Source of the DNA: Halobacteroidaceae bacterium
GTDB lineage: Bacteria > Bacillota > Halanaerobiia > B1SED10-174
Direction of reading: 5' to 3'
Length of the DNA: 64,000 bases
NCBI GenBank assembly: GCA_003554585.1
Contig: PWGV01000024.1
Coordinates: 1-64,000, forward strand
The position numbers were made by a program, and so were the translations under genes. Positions 62,662 through 64,000 of the stretch are shown here, piece after piece; position 1 is the first letter of the stretch; the number at the start of each line of letters is the position of its first letter. Below the pieces are notes generated by a model. The model saw nothing but the letters and a program-made list of their open reading frames with translations, was not told the DNA's origin and searched no databases.

Positions 62662-62713
62662 CAATCCTTAGGGGAATGATACCTCGCCCCCCTCCTTGCA
62701 AAATCAGGTAAAA

Positions 62714-62745
62714 TAAATAAAAACCCGGCTTTTTTGCCGGGAAAT
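62714..62745 (-). terminator. terminator of the 62-codon gene
   Basis: CCCGGC-AAAAAA-GCCGGG followed by TTTTTATTT on the minus strand. Confidence 0.85.
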
Positions 62746-62773
62746 TTATTCCTTGGAATATTATACTTCGGTA

Positions 62774-62962
62774 TTAGATAGCTACAATTACTACCCCCAG
62801 TTCTTTTTCCAGTTGTTTTATTTTTTCCAGCTGCTCTGAGGATAATTGAGCGGGTTTAACTGCCTTGCAGGAAAAAGCAAGCAGGATCGCCCCCAGCTCT
62901 TTTTCCAGGCTTTGCAAAGAATCCAGTTTATCTTTTTCCATGGCGGCATAGGAACAGATCAT
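62774..62962 (-). CDS. Small internally duplicated protein, unknown function
   Basis: A 62-residue ORF. Two similar segments, SLEKELGAILLAF (19-31) and QLEKELGVVIVAI (50-62), each consist of a charged LEKELG turn followed by a hydrophobic strand, suggesting two copies of one small unit. Two Cys are present (Cys3, Cys32). ATG 62962 has GGAGGGG 5 nt upstream; a consensus promoter and a strong terminator frame it, so it is very probably expressed. I do not recognise the family. Confidence 0.75.
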   Translation of the reverse strand: MICSYAAMEKDKLDSLQSLEKELGAILLAFSCKAVKPAQLSSEQLEKIKQLEKELGVVIVAI

Positions 62963-63007
62963 TAAAACCCCTCCAATAATTACTTGGTTTTTTTGTATAT
63001 TAATGAA

Positions 63008-63036
63008 ATTTTATCACATTTTTATTCCGCTGGCAA
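63008..63036 (-). promoter_or_regulatory. promoter of the 62-codon gene
   Basis: Minus-strand TTGCCA (63031-63036), 17 bp, TAAAAT (63008-63013), about 46 bp upstream of the ATG. Confidence 0.6.
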
Positions 63037-63095
63037 ACTGTAAGAAAAAACGGATAATTTTTCAATCCCGTGAAATGCAAACTCCTGCAAAAACC

Positions 63096-63128
63096 CAAAA
63101 AAAAAGCACCTGTAAAAACAGGCACTCT
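63096..63128 (-). terminator. terminator of proW
   Basis: Minus-strand GTGCCTGT-TTTT-ACAGGTGC (two G-U pairs) followed by nine T. Confidence 0.75.
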
Positions 63129-63134
63129 AAAATA

Positions 63135-63986
63135 TTAATTACTGGGGGGTTCAAAGCGTTTGGCGAAGCCCTGAGTAAGCCTATCAATAACTATTGCAAG
63201 AATTACAACACTTATCCCCGCTTCAAACCCTCGGCCCACATCAATCCTATTTATAGAAACCAAAACCTCATAACCCAGGCCTCCTCCACCAATCATGGAG
63301 GCAATTACAACCATCGCCAGCGCCATCATAGTAGTTTGGTTAACACCGGCAAGGATTGAAGGCATTGCCAGAGGTATACGCACCTCTTTCAGAAGTTGAA
63401 AACGTGTAGCTCCATAGGCCAAAGCCGCTTCTTGGACTTCCTGGGATACCTGCCGCAAACCAAGATTGGTCAGCCTGATTACCGGGGGGACTGCGTAAAC
63501 AAAAGTTGCCAGAACCGCAGGCACCTTCCCCAAACCAAAAAGCATCATGGTCGGGATCAGGTAAACAAAACTGGGCATGGTCTGCATGCCGTCAAGAATT
63601 GGCCTTCCCAGGCCTTCTAGCCTATTGAATTCCGCCATCAAAACCCCATTTGGTATACCAACTAAAATGGCGATAACAACGGCAGTAAGAACGATAGCTA
63701 TTGTTTCTATTGCCAGATCCCACAGCCCAAAAAGACCAACTGCAATAGGTAATAAACTTAAAACAATTGTCAGGCCTATTTTTTTTGTAGTAAAATATGA
63801 GGTCAGGGCAATTGCCAGAATATAAATCCACCAGGGGATAGCTTCCAGACCAGAGTGGATATTTAAAAGAAGGGAGAGGATAATTCCAGAAAGACCGTCA
63901 AAAAAAGCCGTAAACGTGGTTAATAACCAGTTTGTAAAATCATTGATCCAACCAGCGATATGAAACTCCCAGGCTTCAGGAAACAT
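63135..63986 (-). CDS. Glycine betaine/proline ABC transporter permease, ProW/OpuAB type
   Basis: A 283-residue permease with the ProW pattern: DGMQTMPSFVYLIPTMMLFGLG, TNLGLRQVSQEVQEAALAYG (EAA loop) and MVVIASMIGGGGLGYEVL. It imports betaine-type osmolytes. ATG 63986; an in-frame TGA just upstream fixes the 5' limit. The ATPase gene (proV/opuAA) is expected immediately upstream, beyond the window. No substrate-binding gene follows on the downstream side. Confidence 0.9.
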   Translation of the reverse strand: MFPEAWEFHIAGWINDFTNWLLTTFTAFFDGLSGIILSLLLNIHSGLEAIPWWIYILAIALTSYFTTKKIGLTIVLSLLPIAVGLFGLWDLAIETIAIVLTAVVIAILVGIPNGVLMAEFNRLEGLGRPILDGMQTMPSFVYLIPTMMLFGLGKVPAVLATFVYAVPPVIRLTNLGLRQVSQEVQEAALAYGATRFQLLKEVRIPLAMPSILAGVNQTTMMALAMVVIASMIGGGGLGYEVLVSINRIDVGRGFEAGISVVILAIVIDRLTQGFAKRFEPPSN

Positions 63987-64000
63987 CCTCTGTCAACCCC

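Noticed and set aside
1-64000. CRISPR arrays, insertion sequences, prophage or integrase genes
   Set aside because: I saw no transposase, integrase, phage structural gene or regularly spaced repeats in the translated frames or raw sequence.

Overview
The window looks like a chromosomal segment of a low-to-mid GC, spore-forming, anaerobic Bacillota, most likely class Clostridia or a related class. This rests on the order ctsR-mcsA-mcsB-clpC-radA-disA...yacL-ispDF-gltX-thyX-rlmB-sigH-tuf, on SigH itself, a T-box upstream of ileS, strong Gram-positive Shine-Dalgarno sequences with frequent TTG and GTG starts, and anaerobe-type genes (ferredoxin:thioredoxin reductase, RnfD, ferritin-like proteins). 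The betaine-type permease and a very acidic peptide-binding protein would fit a salty habitat, but genus cannot be read from the window.

Region 1 (1-14.3 kb, nearly all minus strand) is the conserved information and stress block. It runs from ctsR (14.2 kb) down to tuf at the left edge and is interrupted only by a plus-strand 139-codon gene facing carD. Internal promoters precede radA, carD and sigH. A tandem GTCAAA array lies between the ctsR promoter and its ribosome-binding site.

Region 2 (14.4-22 kb) holds a three-gene operon (six-hairpin glycosidase, a nitrilase-fold protein lacking catalytic residues, an intact nitrilase), then cysS, ftrB with a small unknown partner, a lipoprotein and a HIT protein.

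Region 3 (21.6-39 kb) is accessory and metabolic. It has a peptide ABC operon (oppA-oppB-oppC) without ATPase genes, VOC, DUF2937, tRNA-Ala(CGC), GDPD, an amidohydrolase, ferritin, rhodanese, an orphan rnfD, pstSCA (PHO box, no pstB or phoU), an HPP protein, formamidase, a GH13 glucosidase, a ferritin-like protein, and a gene-free 0.4 kb stretch with promoter, hairpins and terminator that may be a structured RNA.

Region 4 (38.5-50 kb) carries PfpI, a YwlG-like protein, rhomboid, an alpha/beta hydrolase, tatA-mobA-tatC, fetAB, YibE/F, a frameshifted GH1 gene, mgtE, a rubrerythrin-like protein and a GNAT protein.

Region 5 (50.1-57.9 kb) is the most unusual part: a tight seven-gene plus-strand operon, tldD-tldE-lipid kinase-aminopeptidase M29, followed by three intact ORFs that are clearly descended from an Opp/Dpp transporter. 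These are a short OppB-like permease, a short OppC-like permease and a fused OppD-OppF-like protein. In both ATPase halves the Walker A, Walker B, signature and H-loop residues are gone, yet the OppF-type C-terminus (HPYSRAIL, three spaced cysteines, terminal VACH) is kept. It appears to be a maintained, ATPase-dead derivative of a peptide transporter next to peptide-processing enzymes.

Region 6 (58-64 kb, minus) has an M20 peptidase, an atypical ileS with a T-box leader (Ile specifier ATC), a 62-residue internally duplicated protein with its own promoter and terminator, and a ProW-like permease at the right edge.
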